Assembly (NCBI GenBank): GCA_023213235.1
Contig: CP096137.1
Span: 1,375,587 to 1,439,586, forward strand
DNA length: 64,000 nucleotides
Source of the DNA: Elusimicrobiota bacterium
GTDB lineage: Bacteria; Elusimicrobiota; Elusimicrobia; UBA1565; UBA9628
Direction: 5' to 3'
Part shown: positions 1-10,100 of the stretch, piece by piece
Layout of the letters: every line of letters begins with the position of its first letter
Position numbering within the stretch: position 1 is the stretch's first letter
The notes under the pieces: model-generated
Database searches by the model: none
The model's input: only the letters and a program-made list of their open reading frames with translations
Told to the model about the DNA's origin: nothing
Position numbers and translations under genes: made by a program

Positions 1-3000
1 ACGAGCTCTCCGGCCTGCGCGGCAAGCTCATGAAGGGCGACGGGTCGGACAAAGGCTCTATGCTCGCCGTGATCGCGTCGTTCTCCGACGTCGAGACGAT
101 CCTGAAGGCCGAGAATCTCGACCTCGTCATCGCCAATCGCAACGCTCCCGCGCAGAACGTGCTGTCGGGCGCGACGTCCGAGATCGAGAAGGCGGACAAG
201 GCGTTCAACTCGAGAGGCATCAAGGCCGTGCGGCTGCCCGTGGCCGCCGCGTTCCACAGCCCACTCGTGGCCGCGGCGCTCGAGCCCTTCGCGACGGCGC
301 TCAATTCGTTGCCGTTCGGCAAGCCGTCGCTCGCCGTCTATTCCAACACGACGGGGGACGTCTATCCCGACTCCGCGCCGAAGGCGCGGAAGCTCTCGCG
401 AACCAGTTGGCCAAGCCCGTCGAGTTCGTGAAGCTCGTCGAATCGATGATCCGCGACGGCGTCACCACCTTCGTCGAGTGCGGCGCCGGCAACCGCCTGA
501 CCGGACTCGTCGGACTGATCACCAAGGACGCGACGGCGATCTCCGTCGACGCCTCCAACGGCAAGAAGAACGGAATCGGCGACCTCGCCAAGACGCTCGC
601 CCAGCTCGCCGCCCTCGGCTACTCCGTCGACCTCAAGGACTGGCAGGGTGGGGAGAAGGGTCTGCGCGACGCGCGCCCCACGCCGAAGATGGCGGTCAAG
701 CTCACCGGCGCGACCTACCGCTCCACTCCCAAGAAGAATTTCCCGGCGCCGAGGCTGGACGCTATGAAGACTTCCGATGCCGCGTCCGTGCCGGGTGCGA
801 AGCATCCCGGCCTCGCCGCCGAAGGCGGCGATAGCTCGCTGCTCTCCCAGGCTCTCTCCGCGGCGCAAGCCAGCATCGACGCCATGACCAAGCTCCAGGA
901 GCAGACCGCCGCCCTTCATCTCCAGTTCCTCCAGGGTCAGGCCGCCGCGCAAAGCTCCGTTCAGGCGCTCGTCGAGCAACAGCAAGCGTTATACGCGACG
1001 CTCTCGAACGGATCCGTCATTCCGGCCCCCGGAAGACCCGCCCAATCCGTCGCCGTTAATATTCCGTCGCCGTCTCCGTTGCCGTCCCCGGCTCCGATCC
1101 GCGAGGCCGTCGCCGTTCCGCCGAAGGCGACCGTGCTGCCTGTTCTGCCCGTTCTCCTCTCCGTGGTCTCCGAGAAGACCGGCTACCCGGCGGAGACCAT
1201 CAACGCCGAGATGGACCTCGAGGCCGATCTCGGCATCGACTCCATCAAGCGCGTCGAGATTCTCTCGGCCGTGTCCGAGAAGCTGCCCGGCGCTCCCAAG
1301 GTGAAGCCCGAGCACCTCGGCACGCTCCGCAATCTGAAGCAGATCGCGGCGTACCTCTCCGAGGGAATGGCGAGCGTGCCTTCAGCGGCACAAGTCGCGG
1401 CCCCGGCTCCGGTTGCCGTGACGAATGCGGCACAGCCTTCGGTTCTGCCCGTCCTCATCTCCGTCGTCTCCGATAAGACCGGCTACCCCGCCGAGACCAT
1501 CAATCCCGAGATGGACCTCGAGGCCGACCTCGGCATCGACTCCATCAAGCGCGTCGAGATCCTCTCCGCCGTCTCCGAGAAGCTCCCGGGCGCTCCGAAG
1601 GTCAAGCCCGAGCACCTGGGCACGCTGCGCAACCTCAAGCAGATCGCGGCGTACCTCTCCGAGGGCATGACCGTCTCCGCACCCGCCGCCGCGCCCGTCG
1701 CGGCGCCGAAGGGCGACGTCCTGCCCGTCCTGCTCGCCGTCGTCGCCGACAAGACCGGCTATCCCGCCGAGACGATCAACCCCGAGATGGACCTCGAGGC
1801 CGACCTCGGCATCGACTCCATCAAGCGCGTCGAGATCCTCTCCGCCGTCTCCGAGAAGCTGCCGGGCGCGCCCAAAGTGAAGCCCGAGCACCTCGGCACG
1901 CTCCGAAATCTCAAGCAGATCGCGGCGTACCTCTCCGAAGGTATGCCGACTGCCCCGGTCGCCGCTCCCGTCGCGGCGGCTCCCAAGGGCGACGTCCTGC
2001 CCGTCCTGCTCGCCGTCGTCGCCGACAAGACCGGCTACCCCTCTGAGACCATCAATCCCGAGATGGATCTCGAAGCCGACCTCGGCATCGACTCCATCAA
2101 GCGCGTGGAGATTCTCTCCGCTGTCGCCGAGAAGCTCCCGAATGCCCCGCGCGTGAAGCCCGAGCACCTCGGCACGCTCCGCAACCTGAACCAGATCGCG
2201 GCGTATCTCTCGGCGGGCACTTCCGTCGCGGCTCCGGCCCCTGTCGCCGCGCCCGTCGTGGTGGCGTCTGAGGAGCCCTGCACGATCTCGCGCTTGGTTC
2301 CCGAGATGATCCCCGTCGGCCCGCGCGACGTGGCACCCTCGACAAGTCCCTCGTCATCGCCGTCGCCAAGGACAGCGGCCTCGACACCGCCGTGATCGCG
2401 GAGCTGAAGTCGAAGGGATTTAGAACCGAGCTGGTCTCGGTCGATTCTCCCGAGTCGCTGCCCGCCGAACTCGGCGCACTCGTCGTCATCGCGCCCGCCC
2501 GACCCGCCGCCAAGGGCTGCCCGTGGACCGCGGAGTCCGAGGCGTGGCTCAAGAAGTCCTACCTGCTCGTCCAGGCCGCCGGCAAGTCCTTCGCCGCGCG
2601 CGGCGCGCGCGGGCTCGTGCTGACCGTCACGCGCATGGACGGCGCCCTCGGCTTCTCCGGCGGCAAGGACCAGGACCCCGCGTTCGGCGGCCTGGCCGGC
2701 CTCATCAAGACCGCGGCGCGCGAGTGGCCGTCGGTGCGCTGCCGCGCGATCGACGCCGATCCCGCGCTCGGGCTCGACGCCTGCGCCAGGCTCCTCGTCA
2801 AGGAGATGGGCTACGACGCTCCCGTCGAGGCGGGCCTGACGGCCTCGGGCCTGACGTCCGTCGCGCTCGTCGAGCGCGCGGCCGTCGCGGGCCGCTCGCC
2901 GCTGAACCCCGGCGACGCCGTCCTCGTCACCGGCGGCGCGCGCGGCGTCACCGCCGAGTGCGCGCTGGCACTCGCGCGCGAGTTCAAGCCGCGCCTCGTC

Positions 3001-4580
3001 CTCGTCGGCCGCAGCCCGCTTCCGGGCGCGGAGCCGGCGGAGTACGCCTCGTTCAAGACCGAAGCCGAGCTTCGCGGCGCGATCGCGAAGGCCGGCGGCC
3101 TGTCTCCGAAGGAGATCGGTGCCAAAGCTAAAGACCTCCTCGCCGCGCGCGAGATCCGCGCGAACCTGGCCCGCCTGAAAGACGCGGGCGCTGAGGCTCG
3201 CTACCGCGCGGTGGACGTGCGAAGCGAGAAGGCCGTTCAGGAGCTCGTAAAAGAGACCCAGGCTGATTTCGGCCCGATTCGGGGGATCGTTCACGGAGCC
3301 GGAGTTTTGGCCGACAAGACCATTCTCGATAAATCATCGGCCATGCTGGACGCCGTCCTGGATACGAAGCTCGCTTCGCTCCGTCATTTGCTCAATGCCG
3401 TAAAGCCGTCCGACCTCAAGATTCTCGCGCTGTTCTCCTCGTCCACGGCTCGTTACGGCCGTCTGGGCCAGTCGGACTACGCGATCGCCAACGAGGCTCT
3501 CAACAAGGCCGCCGGCCTCCTCGCCGCGCGCCTCCCCGACTGCCGCGTCGCCTCGCTCGGCTGGGGACCGTGGGACGGCGGGATGGTCGACGCCAACTTG
3601 AAGAAGCTGTTCGCCTCCGAGGGCGTCGGCGTGATCGGCCTGACGGAAGGCGGCGCGCATCTCGCCGCCGAACTGCGCGGCTCCGGCCCGGCCGAGACCG
3701 TCGTGCTCGCGTCCTTGCCCGGCGCCAAGCCGGCCCTGCCGCTCGCCTTTGAGCGCGACCTGACCCTCGAGGCCTACCCGTTCCTCGAGTCGCACGTGCT
3801 GGCCGGGCGCGCGGTGATGCCGCTGGCGGTCTCCGCCGAGTGGCTCGCGCACGCCGCGCTGCACGCGCACCCCGGCATGGCGTTCGCCGGCTTCGACGAC
3901 CTGCGCGTGGCCAAGGGCGTGATCGTGCGCCGCGGCGGCTCGACGCCGCTCAAGGCCCACGCGGGCGCGCTCGAGAAGCGCGACGGCCACTTCGTCGTGC
4001 CCGCCGAGCTGCGCGGCAAGGACGGCGTCCTGCACGTCTCGGCGAAGGTGATCCTCGCGGCCAAGCGCGCGGCGGCTCCCGCCGCGGCCCTCAAGGTCGG
4101 CGGCGCGGCGTACGGCCGCTCGATGGCCAAGGCGTATAAAGAAGTTCTCTTTCACGGCGCCGACATGCAGTTCTTGATCGCGGCGCCGCATTGCGGACCC
4201 GAGGGCATCGTCGTCGACTCGAAGACCGCCCTGCCGCCCGCCTCGTGGGCGCGCCAGCCGATCCGCGACCGCTGGGTCACCGACCCCGCGGCGCTCGACG
4301 CCGCGTTCCAGGCCATGATCCTGTGGACCGACGCCCAGATGGGCGCGCCGTCCTTGCCGAGCTTCGCCGCGAAGTACCGCCAGTACGCGGAGCGCTTCCC
4401 GGAGGGGGCGTGCGCGTGACGGCGAAGGCGGTCAAGCGCGCCGAAGGCCTCGCCGGCGCCGACATCGAGTTCACCGACGAGCGCGGCGCGCTGATCGCCA
4501 AGCTCGAGGGCTTCGAGTGCGCCGCCGACGCGTCGCTCGCGCCCGCCTTCCGCCGCAACGCCGTCGAGGCCGCCGCGTGA
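1..4580 (+). CDS. pfaA: PfaA-type polyunsaturated fatty acid synthase, 5'-partial, with three probable sequencing frameshifts
   Basis: C-terminal part of an iterative PUFA/polyketide synthase; the KS end lies upstream of the window. Order seen: end of an acyltransferase (FHSPLV near 255, FVECGAGNRL near 470), an Ala/Pro linker, four acyl carrier domains each with LGIDSIKRVEIL (Ser is the phosphopantetheine site), a ketoreductase (LVTGGARGVTAE near 2930, active Tyr in SDYAIANEAL near 3475), then a dehydratase-like end (ESHVL near 3790, DAAFQAMILW near 4300). The frame is lost at about 387, 2331 and 4404-4408. In each case adding one G in a short G run restores conserved sequence, for example PEGGVRVTAK at the last site, so the protein is probably intact. 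The stop overlaps the GTG of the next gene. PfaA proteins build long polyunsaturated acyl chains with PfaB, PfaC and PfaD; family assignment is firm, exact product unknown. Confidence 0.9.
1138..2217 (+). repeat. Four tandem acyl carrier protein domains of PfaA
   Basis: Four copies of about 225 bases, starting near 1138, 1444, 1720 and 1990, encode almost identical carrier domains (EMDLEADLGIDSIKRVEIL, then KPEHLGTLRNL). They are separated by short Ala/Pro linkers of differing length. The fourth copy is the most divergent (AVAEKLPNAPRV, NLNQIAAYL). Tandem carriers are the hallmark of PfaA proteins; in studied systems carrier number affects product yield. Confidence 0.95.
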
Positions 4581-5995
4581 AGTCGCTGGCGCTCGCCTCC
4601 GCCGTCGCCGTTCTGACCGTCTCCGGTTGCGCGACTTACGAGAACGTCGAGCCGCCGGCCGACCCGTTCGCCCAGGCCCCGGCGCCGGTCGCGCCGGACC
4701 TGCGGCTCGGCGCGATCATCAAGGACGCGGACGTGACCTATTCGTTCAAGGGCTCCTTCGCGTCAGCCAAAGAGCCGTTGAGCAAGACCATGCCGAGGGC
4801 CGATGCTTTGTCCCGGCTCGCCGAGACGCTCAAGGAGAATTTCAAGAGCGTGGAGCGTGTCGAGAGCGCTTGGGAGGCGCAGAACAAGGGCGTCGACCTC
4901 GTCGTCGCCGTCACCGTGGACTATCAGCAGGCGGGTCAGCGCAACCAGTACGACGTCTTCTCCGTGAGCCTCGCCTTCTCCGACCCCAAGGGAGCCCCGA
5001 TCGAGACGATCTCCGTGCAGGGCAAGTCCATGGATTTCCAGGACTTCGGCCACGGCCTCAACGGGGGAGACACCTTCGCCAAGTCGCAGGAGCGCGCGAT
5101 GAAGTTCCTGGCCCTCGCGCTTCGCCGGTCCGTGAACCTGCCGGGCTATGCCGCGAACCGCCATGTCGCCGGCCCCGCTCCGGTTTCCGCCGCGGTTCCC
5201 GCCGCGCCGCGACCAGAGGCGGCGGTCGCTCCGCGCTTTCGCTCCGACGTCGAGGCCCCCGCGTATCGCCTGCCGGAGAATGAGAGCAAAATCGCGATGG
5301 TCGTCGGCGTCGAGAAGTATGCCCTGCTTCCGGCCGCCGAGCACGCCGAACGGGACGCGGCCTCGGTGAAGGCGCATCTTCTCGCCGCGGGATACCCCGA
5401 GCGCAACATCATCTTCCTGACCGGGGCGTCCGCCAGCAAGTCGGGCATCGAGAAGTACGTCGACGCCTGGCTGCCCCGCAACGTCGACGCGAATTCCACC
5501 GTGTTCTTCTATTTTTCCGGCCACGGCGCTCCCGACATCGAGAAAGGCGAGGCGTACCTGATGCCCGCCGACGGCGACGCGAAGTTCGTGGAGAGCACCG
5601 GCTACCCCGTGAAGCGCCTCTACCAGAAGCTCGGCGCGCTGAAGGCCAGGCGCGTCCTCGTCGCGATGGACGCATGCTTTTCCGGGGTTGGCGGGCGTTC
5701 CGTGCTCGCCAAGGGCGCGAGGCCGCTCGTCTCGAAGGTCGACGACGGCGCCGCCGCCGCGGGACGCGTCGTCGCCCTGACGGCGACGGCCGCCGACGAG
5801 TACACCGGGACGGATCCCGCGTCCGGACACGGGCTGTTCACCTATCAGTTCTTGAAGGGCCTTTCCGCCAAGGGCGGCCGCGCGACGATGAAAGAGCTCT
5901 TCGACTACGTCACCCCCAAGGTCCGCGACGCCGCGCGCCGCGACAACCGCGACCAGACGCCCCAGCTCATCGGAGACGGAGCCGCTTCGCTTTAG
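4577..5995 (+). CDS. Caspase-like (peptidase C14) lipoprotein
   Basis: About 472 residues, starting at a GTG that overlaps the pfaA stop (GTGA). The start has a lipoprotein signal (hydrophobic stretch, then LTVSGC), so the protein should be lipid-anchored outside the cytoplasm. Residues about 20-200 form an envelope-lipoprotein-like region. The C-terminal half is a caspase fold: the catalytic His is in FYFSGHGAPD (near 5520) and the catalytic Cys in VAMDACFSG (near 5675), followed by an ALTATAADE stretch typical of bacterial caspase-like proteins. The family cleaves after basic or acidic residues, often as a self-activating protease; substrate here unknown. Its place inside a PUFA-synthase operon suggests a linked envelope role, but that is inference. 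Confidence 0.88.
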   Translation: MKSLALASAVAVLTVSGCATYENVEPPADPFAQAPAPVAPDLRLGAIIKDADVTYSFKGSFASAKEPLSKTMPRADALSRLAETLKENFKSVERVESAWEAQNKGVDLVVAVTVDYQQAGQRNQYDVFSVSLAFSDPKGAPIETISVQGKSMDFQDFGHGLNGGDTFAKSQERAMKFLALALRRSVNLPGYAANRHVAGPAPVSAAVPAAPRPEAAVAPRFRSDVEAPAYRLPENESKIAMVVGVEKYALLPAAEHAERDAASVKAHLLAAGYPERNIIFLTGASASKSGIEKYVDAWLPRNVDANSTVFFYFSGHGAPDIEKGEAYLMPADGDAKFVESTGYPVKRLYQKLGALKARRVLVAMDACFSGVGGRSVLAKGARPLVSKVDDGAAAAGRVVALTATAADEYTGTDPASGHGLFTYQFLKGLSAKGGRATMKELFDYVTPKVRDAARRDNRDQTPQLIGDGAASL

Positions 5996-6003
5996 GAGAC
6001 GAC

Positions 6004-6159
6004 ATGAAGAACCTGATTCTCGCCGTGCTCGCCGCCGCCGCGCTCGCGTCCGCCGCCTGCAAGGAGCGCAAGGCCGACCCGAAGCCGAACTACGACGGCT
6101 CGCGCTCCGCGTCCGACCGCTCGCACGACTCGCTCGACAAAGAGGCCGGGGGCTACTGA
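6004..6159 (+). CDS. Small lipoprotein, 51 residues
   Basis: Begins at ATG 6004, eight bases after the caspase gene stop, with GGAGA just upstream as ribosome binding site. The sequence is a short hydrophobic signal (NLILAVLAAAALASAAC) with a lipobox Cys, followed by a very hydrophilic tail rich in Lys, Asp, Ser and Arg. There is no recognisable domain. The stop overlaps the next start (TGATG), so it is translationally coupled to the DUF4384 lipoprotein gene. Probably a small surface or periplasmic lipoprotein of unknown function. Confidence 0.72.
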   Translation: MKNLILAVLAAAALASAACKERKADPKPNYDGSRSASDRSHDSLDKEAGGY

Positions 6160-7181
6160 TGCGCGTCCTCGCCTCGCTCGCGCTCCTGACGATCGCGCTC
6201 ACCGGCTGCGGCGGCGGCGCCGCGACCCGCAACGAGCCCGACGCGGCCGCCGTGGCCGCGGTGAAGGCGCGCGCGGACAAATCGCACGGCGAGCATTCCG
6301 CGCCGGCGACCGCCGGAGACGTCGTCAAGACCGAGAAAGGCGAGTCGCGCGAGGACGCGCCGGTCAAGAACGAGGTCCAGGAGCGCCGCGGCAAGGTGCT
6401 CGGCGTCGATCCCGAGGGCTGCACCTGGCTCGAGGGGGCGGCGACCGTCTCGGTCGGCCCGCAGGACACGCGCCATCAGACGCGCGCCGCCGCGATCGAG
6501 CAGGCGCGCGCCGCCGCCGTGCAGGATTTCCTCGGCGTCGAGGTGAAGTCGAAGTTCATGGACTTCCAGCAGGAAGGCCTGCGCAAGGAGTCGCGCCTGA
6601 CCGAGGGCATCCTGCAGACGACGCGCAACGGGCGCATTCTCAAGGAGCAGGTCCTCGAGGAGAGCTATCGCGACGCGCCCGACTGCCCGGCGTGCCTGTA
6701 CCGCGTGCGCCTCAAGGCGTGCGCGGTGCCCCGCGACGCGCAGGGGGACCGCGATTTCTACGTCGAGCTCAACGTCTCGAACCACCGCTTTCTTCACGGC
6801 GACGAAGCCAAGCTGTCCGTCACGGCGACGCGGGACTGCTGGGTGTATCTCTACAACGTCTACGACCTCGGCTCGAAGGACCAGACCGCCCTGGTCGTCC
6901 CGAACGAGCACGTTCATGAGAAGCGCCTGAAGGCGGGACAGACCTGGGAGTATCCCGACGACGAGGCCAAGAAGCTCGGCGTGCGTCTCGTCGCGGAGCT
7001 TCCCCAGGCGGGCGACGAAGTCAGCGCCGAGACCGTGCGCGTGATCGCCTCCAAGGCGGCGCTGTCGAAGGCGATGACGAGCCCCGCCGACGGCGGCTGG
7101 CTCGGCGTGCTGCGCCGCCTCAATCGCGCCAACGTCGAGTGGACCGAGGACGCCGAGGCGTACACGATCTACAAGAGATGA
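6159..7181 (+). CDS. Lipoprotein with LPP20/FlgT-like region and DUF4384 domain
   Basis: 340 residues with a lipoprotein signal (LLTIALTGC). Residues about 85-190 resemble the LPP20/FlgT-like fold seen in outer-membrane lipoproteins (AAIEQARAAAVQDFLGVEV). Residues about 195-300 match DUF4384: FYVELNVSNHRFLHGDEAKLSV, then WVYLYNVY and ALVVPNE. DUF4384 domains often occur with or beside caspase-like proteases, and one lies two genes upstream here. The start overlaps the previous stop and the stop overlaps the next start (ATGA), so it belongs to the same transcript. No enzymatic residues are seen; a structural or regulatory partner of the caspase-like lipoprotein is a reasonable guess. Confidence 0.8.
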   Translation: MRVLASLALLTIALTGCGGGAATRNEPDAAAVAAVKARADKSHGEHSAPATAGDVVKTEKGESREDAPVKNEVQERRGKVLGVDPEGCTWLEGAATVSVGPQDTRHQTRAAAIEQARAAAVQDFLGVEVKSKFMDFQQEGLRKESRLTEGILQTTRNGRILKEQVLEESYRDAPDCPACLYRVRLKACAVPRDAQGDRDFYVELNVSNHRFLHGDEAKLSVTATRDCWVYLYNVYDLGSKDQTALVVPNEHVHEKRLKAGQTWEYPDDEAKKLGVRLVAELPQAGDEVSAETVRVIASKAALSKAMTSPADGGWLGVLRRLNRANVEWTEDAEAYTIYKR

Positions 7182-10100
7182 GCCGAGCCAAGGAGCCGAT
7201 CGCGATCGTCGGCGCCGGGGAATCTTCCCCGGCGCGCCGACGCCCGCGCGGTTCTGGGAGAACCTGGCCGCGCGCCGCTGCGAGTCGAAGGACGTGCCCG
7301 CCGGCCGCTGGGCCGTCCCGCCGGAGTCCGTGTTCGACCCCGCGAAGGGGAAAGCGGATTCGGTCTACTCGAAAAAGGCGTGCTTCATCGAGGACTTCGC
7401 CTTCGATCCCGCGGGCCTCGCGCTCGATCCCGCGTGGGCGGCCTCGCTCGACCCCGCCTTCCACCTCGCCTTGCACGCCGCGCGCGCCGCCGCCGCCGAG
7501 GCCAAGCTCGGCGCCGCCGACAAGGCGCGCACGGGGGTCGTGCTGGGCCAGCTCGTCCTGCCGACCGACGGCGCGGCGGCGTGGTCGCGCGAGCTGCTGC
7601 TGCCGGCCTTCGAGCGCGAGGCGCTCGGCCTGACGCCCTCGCGCTCCGCGCGCCGCGCCAACCCGGCGGACCGATTCGTCGCGGGCCTGCCGGGCGGCGT
7701 GGTGGCCAAGGCCCTCGGCCTCGGCGGCGGCGCGTGGACGCTCGACGCGGCCTGCGCCTCGTCGCTGTACGCGCTCAAGCTCGCGATGGAGGAGCTGCGC
7801 GCCGGCCGCGCCGACGCGATGCTCGCCGGCGGCATGGCGCGCCCGCAGTCGCTGTACACCCAGATGGGCTTCTCCCAGCTGCGCGCGCTCTCGGCCTCGG
7901 GCACGCCGAACCCCTTCGACGCCTCCGCCGACGGCCTCGTCGTCGGCGAGGGCGCCGGCGTGTTCGTGCTCAAGCGCCTCGACGACGCGCGCCGCGACGG
8001 CGACCGCATCCGCGGCGTCCTGCTCGGCGGCGGCCTCTCCAACGACGTCGGCGGCTCGCTGCTGGCACCCAACACGGTCGGCCAGCTGCGCGCCATGCGC
8101 GCCGCCTACCTCGAGGCCGGGCTCTCGCCCTCGCAGATCGACTTCATCGAGTGCCACGCGACGGGAACGCCGACCGGCGACCCCGTGGAGATCGCGAGCC
8201 TTAAGGCATTATGGGGCGAACGCGGTTGGACGCCCGGTCAGTGTGGTTTGGGATCGGTGAAATCGAACATTGGCCACCTCCTGACGGCCGCGGGTTCCGC
8301 CGGATTAATGAAAGTCCTTCTCGGTTTTGAAAACGAGACGCTCCCGCCCAACGCCAATTTCAGAACGATGAATCCGAACGCAAGCCTCGAAGGCTCTCCG
8401 TTTAGGGTTCAGAGCGAGGCGTCGCCCTGGTCCAAACGTGATGGCAAGACGCCGCGCCGCGCGGCCCTCTCGGCCTTCGGGTTTGGCGGGATTAACGCAC
8501 ACATTATTGTCGAAGAGGCGCCCGAACGCCGCCGTGCCGCAAAAGGGTCCCCTTCCGTTCGCCGTTCAAATCCGTCTTCCGTTCCCGTCGCCATCGTCGG
8601 CATGGACGCCCGCTTCGGTTCTCTCAATTCGTTGCGTTCGTTCCAAGAGGCCGTTCTCTCGGGCACGGAGCTTAAGAGCGCCTACGCCGAAGACCGTTGG
8701 CACGGCGTCGAGGCCCCGGCCGGCTTCAAGGGCAAATTTCTTCGTGACGCGGGCTCCGACGCCGCCGCCTTCCGCATCCCTCCGAAAGAACTCGAAGAGA
8801 TGCTCCCGCAGCAGCTCCTCGCCCTGCAAAGCGCCGCCGCCGCCATCGCCGACGCCAAGTTGTCTGAAGAAGGCCGCGACCGCGTCGGCGTCTTCCTCGG
8901 CGCCGCCTTCGACCTCGCGATCACTCAATACGATCTGCGCTGGACGCTCGAAAACTCGGCCGACAAGTGGGCCGACGCCAAGGGCTTCGCCGCCGCCGGC
9001 CCCGAGCGCGCCGCCTGGCTCGAGTCGCTCAGAAACGCAGCCGGCCCCGCGCTGACCGCCAACCGCGTCATGGGCGGCCTCGCCTCCGTCGCCGCGAGCC
9101 GCGTCGCGCGCGAGTTCCGCCTGGGCGGCCCGTCCTTCACCGTCTCCGCCGAGGAGAACTCCGGCTTGAAGGCGCTCGAGGCGGCGGTGCGCGCGCTCCA
9201 GCGCGGCGAGACCGACGCCGCGGTCGCCTGCGCCGTCGACGTGGCCGGCGAGGCGCGCGCGCTCGCGGGCGCTCACGCGCTCAAGCCCTGGACCGCGGGG
9301 GCGCCCGCGCCCCTTCGACGCCTCGGCCGACGGCTCGACGCCGGGGAGGGCGCGGCCTGCGTGGTGCTCAAGCGCCTCGACGACGCCCTTCGCGACGGCG
9401 ACCGCGTCTACGCCGTCATCAAGGGCATGGGCTCGGCCACCGGCGGCGGCGCCGACGCCGCGGTTCCGACCCAGGAGGCCTGCGTCGAGGCCCTGCGCCG
9501 CGCCTACGACGACGCCAAGGCCGACCCGAGCACGGTGGGCCTCATGGAGTGCCACGGCTCGGGCGACGCCCGCGAGGACCGCGCCGAGGCCGGCGCCCTC
9601 GTCGAGGTGTTCGGCACCGCGGAAGCGGAGCTGCCGCTGGCGCTCTCGTCCGCCAAGTCCGTCATCGGCCACGCCGGCGCGGCCGCGGGCCTCGCCGGAC
9701 TCGTGAAGGCCGCGCTGGCCCTCTACCAGGAGATCCTGCCCGCCGGCCCCGCGATCGTCAACCCGATCTCGCCGCTCGCCGGCGCGCGCAAGCGCTTCCA
9801 TTCGCCGCGCCGCGCTTCTTATTGGCTGCGCAACCGCGCCGACGGCCCGCGCCGCGCGGGAGTCACCTCGCTCGGCGTCGACGGCGGCGCCGTCCACGCC
9901 GTGCTCGAGCAGCTCGAGCGCTCCGCCCCCGACGCGCGCGTCGACGACGAGCGCCGCCAGCCGCTCGGCGCCCGCGCCGAGGCCCTCTTCGCCGTCGAGG
10001 CCGCCGACCACGCCGCTTTGCTCTCCGGGCTCGGCGCCCTCATCGACTGGACCGCGTCGCAGGACTCCGCCGACGGCATCGAGGCGCTCGCGCGGCGCTG

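Noticed and set aside
1138..2217. Tandem repeats as a CRISPR array or satellite
   Set aside because: The 225-base units are in frame and encode acyl carrier domains with phosphopantetheine serines.
407..2395. The carrier-domain stretch read as a separate gene from the TTG at 407
   Set aside because: The AT domain runs through both sides, and one G added at 387 joins them (PKAREALANQLAKP); it is part of pfaA.
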